This document shows, in pieces, positions 5,543 through 6,016 of a DNA stretch of 6,016 nucleotides (position 1 is its first letter; every line of letters starts with the position of its first letter). The DNA lies in NCBI GenBank assembly GCA_017861415.1, contig JAGFXS010000083.1, forward strand, positions 1 to 6,016, read 5' to 3'. This DNA comes from Bacillota bacterium (GTDB taxonomy: Bacteria > Bacillota > Clostridia > Oscillospirales > Oscillospiraceae). A program made the translations under genes and the position numbers. The notes below the pieces were generated by a model. The model worked only from the letters and a program-made list of their open reading frames with translations. It was not told the origin of the DNA and did no database searches.

Positions 5543-6016
5543 TTACAGGGCTCTATGGTATTCACTGCGGATACGGCCTTTTCCGCTTAAGGCACTATCA
5601 ATGATTGCCAAAAACTTATCCCGCTCTTCTGGGAGGGAACCTTTCAGAGGGAGATAATTCATCCCGGTAGAGCTGGGTCTTCGGTTCCGGAATCAAAGTA
5701 AGTGCAGAGAGGTGCTGAGGCTTCATTAGGTTCATCATCTTCACCGTTTCCTCCATATGACGGCGAGACGGCGCTCCCGGTCCGGCAAGACCCAGTAAAA
5801 TCATTACCCAAAGATCAATGCCTGCCTCCCGCAGTCGAATCCCCGCTTCCAGCATCTGCTTGGCGCTGCAGCCCTTATTCACCTTTTGCAGAAGCTCATC
5901 CCAACCAGTCTCCACACCTAGGTAAGCCCGGGTTAGTCCCGCTTCCCGCAGCTCACGCAGTTGCTCAGGTGTCTTGGTCATGGTACTTCTGGGGCCTGCG
6001 TATACTGTCACCTGCC
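5543..6016 (-). pseudogene. Radical SAM protein gene with internal frame-changing deletion (5' end outside window)
   Basis: The open frame enters from the right edge and reads VTVYAGPRS, then LREAGLTRAYLGVETGWDEL, VNKG, LREAGI and LTLIPEPKTQLYRD. This is the second half of a radical SAM barrel, with the GxETG-type motif that contacts S-adenosylmethionine. The CxxxCxxC cluster motif would lie outside the window. After LYRD (GAT at 5663-5661) this frame gives unrelated residues and stops at 5616. From 5659 another frame reads NYLPLKGSLPEERDKF and continues to RSEYHRAL with a stop at 5545-5543. That is the recognisable C-terminal end of this family (usually ...SNHASNYLPL.G.LP.DR). The stretch that normally joins the two, from memory roughly 50-65 residues, is missing. 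The GTG at 6011 is an internal valine codon, not a start. A true deletion or an assembly error are both possible. The substrate is unknown. Confidence 0.75.

Noticed and set aside
5052..5657. Long plus-strand open frame opposite spoIIGA and its upstream region.
   Set aside because: It is antisense to a well-supported gene, crosses a promoter and a terminator, and has no recognisable domain.

Overview
The window looks like a chromosomal segment of an endospore-forming Gram-positive anaerobe of the class Clostridia. The evidence is a muramoyl-L-alanine amidase of the CwlD type, an intact spoIIGA-sigE pair (protease and pro-sigma-E of the mother-cell programme), a phosphofructokinase carrying pyrophosphate-type active-site residues, and strong GGAGG-type ribosome binding sites throughout. 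By eye the base composition is close to balanced, which would suit an Oscillospiraceae/Ruminococcaceae-like gut lineage, but the genus cannot be fixed from this sequence. I see no mobile element, CRISPR array, tRNA or rRNA.

Layout from left to right. Positions 1-704 (minus) hold a cwlD-like cortex amidase that runs off the left edge with only its last few codons missing. A hairpin at 767-798 separates it from a class II fructose-bisphosphate aldolase gene (806-1741, minus). Aldolase and a PPi-type phosphofructokinase (1905-3143, plus) are divergent across a 163-base intergenic region. That region holds two back-to-back promoter candidates whose -35 boxes meet at 1826, plus palindromic sequences that could be operators. 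The phosphofructokinase is followed after 22 bases by a small FMN-binding, nitroimidazole-resistance-like protein (3166-3663). This unit ends in a perfect 11-bp hairpin whose loop contains the stop codon. It converges on the sporulation unit, which reads leftward: spoIIGA (4505-5362) then sigE (3739-4470). Upstream of spoIIGA is a promoter candidate with the unusually long 21-bp spacer typical of Spo0A-activated spoIIG promoters. Farther right a clear terminator (5497-5532, minus) closes a radical SAM gene (5543-6016, minus) that is cut by the right edge and also carries an internal deletion with a frame change.

Functionally there are two themes. Aldolase and phosphofructokinase catalyse consecutive glycolytic steps and probably share a control region. 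SpoIIGA is the membrane aspartic protease that activates pro-sigma-E. Sigma-E controls early mother-cell genes, and in Bacillus these include cwlD, whose product acts in spore cortex maturation. Nothing here amounts to a previously undescribed system. The observations most worth following are the broken radical SAM gene, the compact divergent glycolytic control region, and the spoIIG-type promoter.
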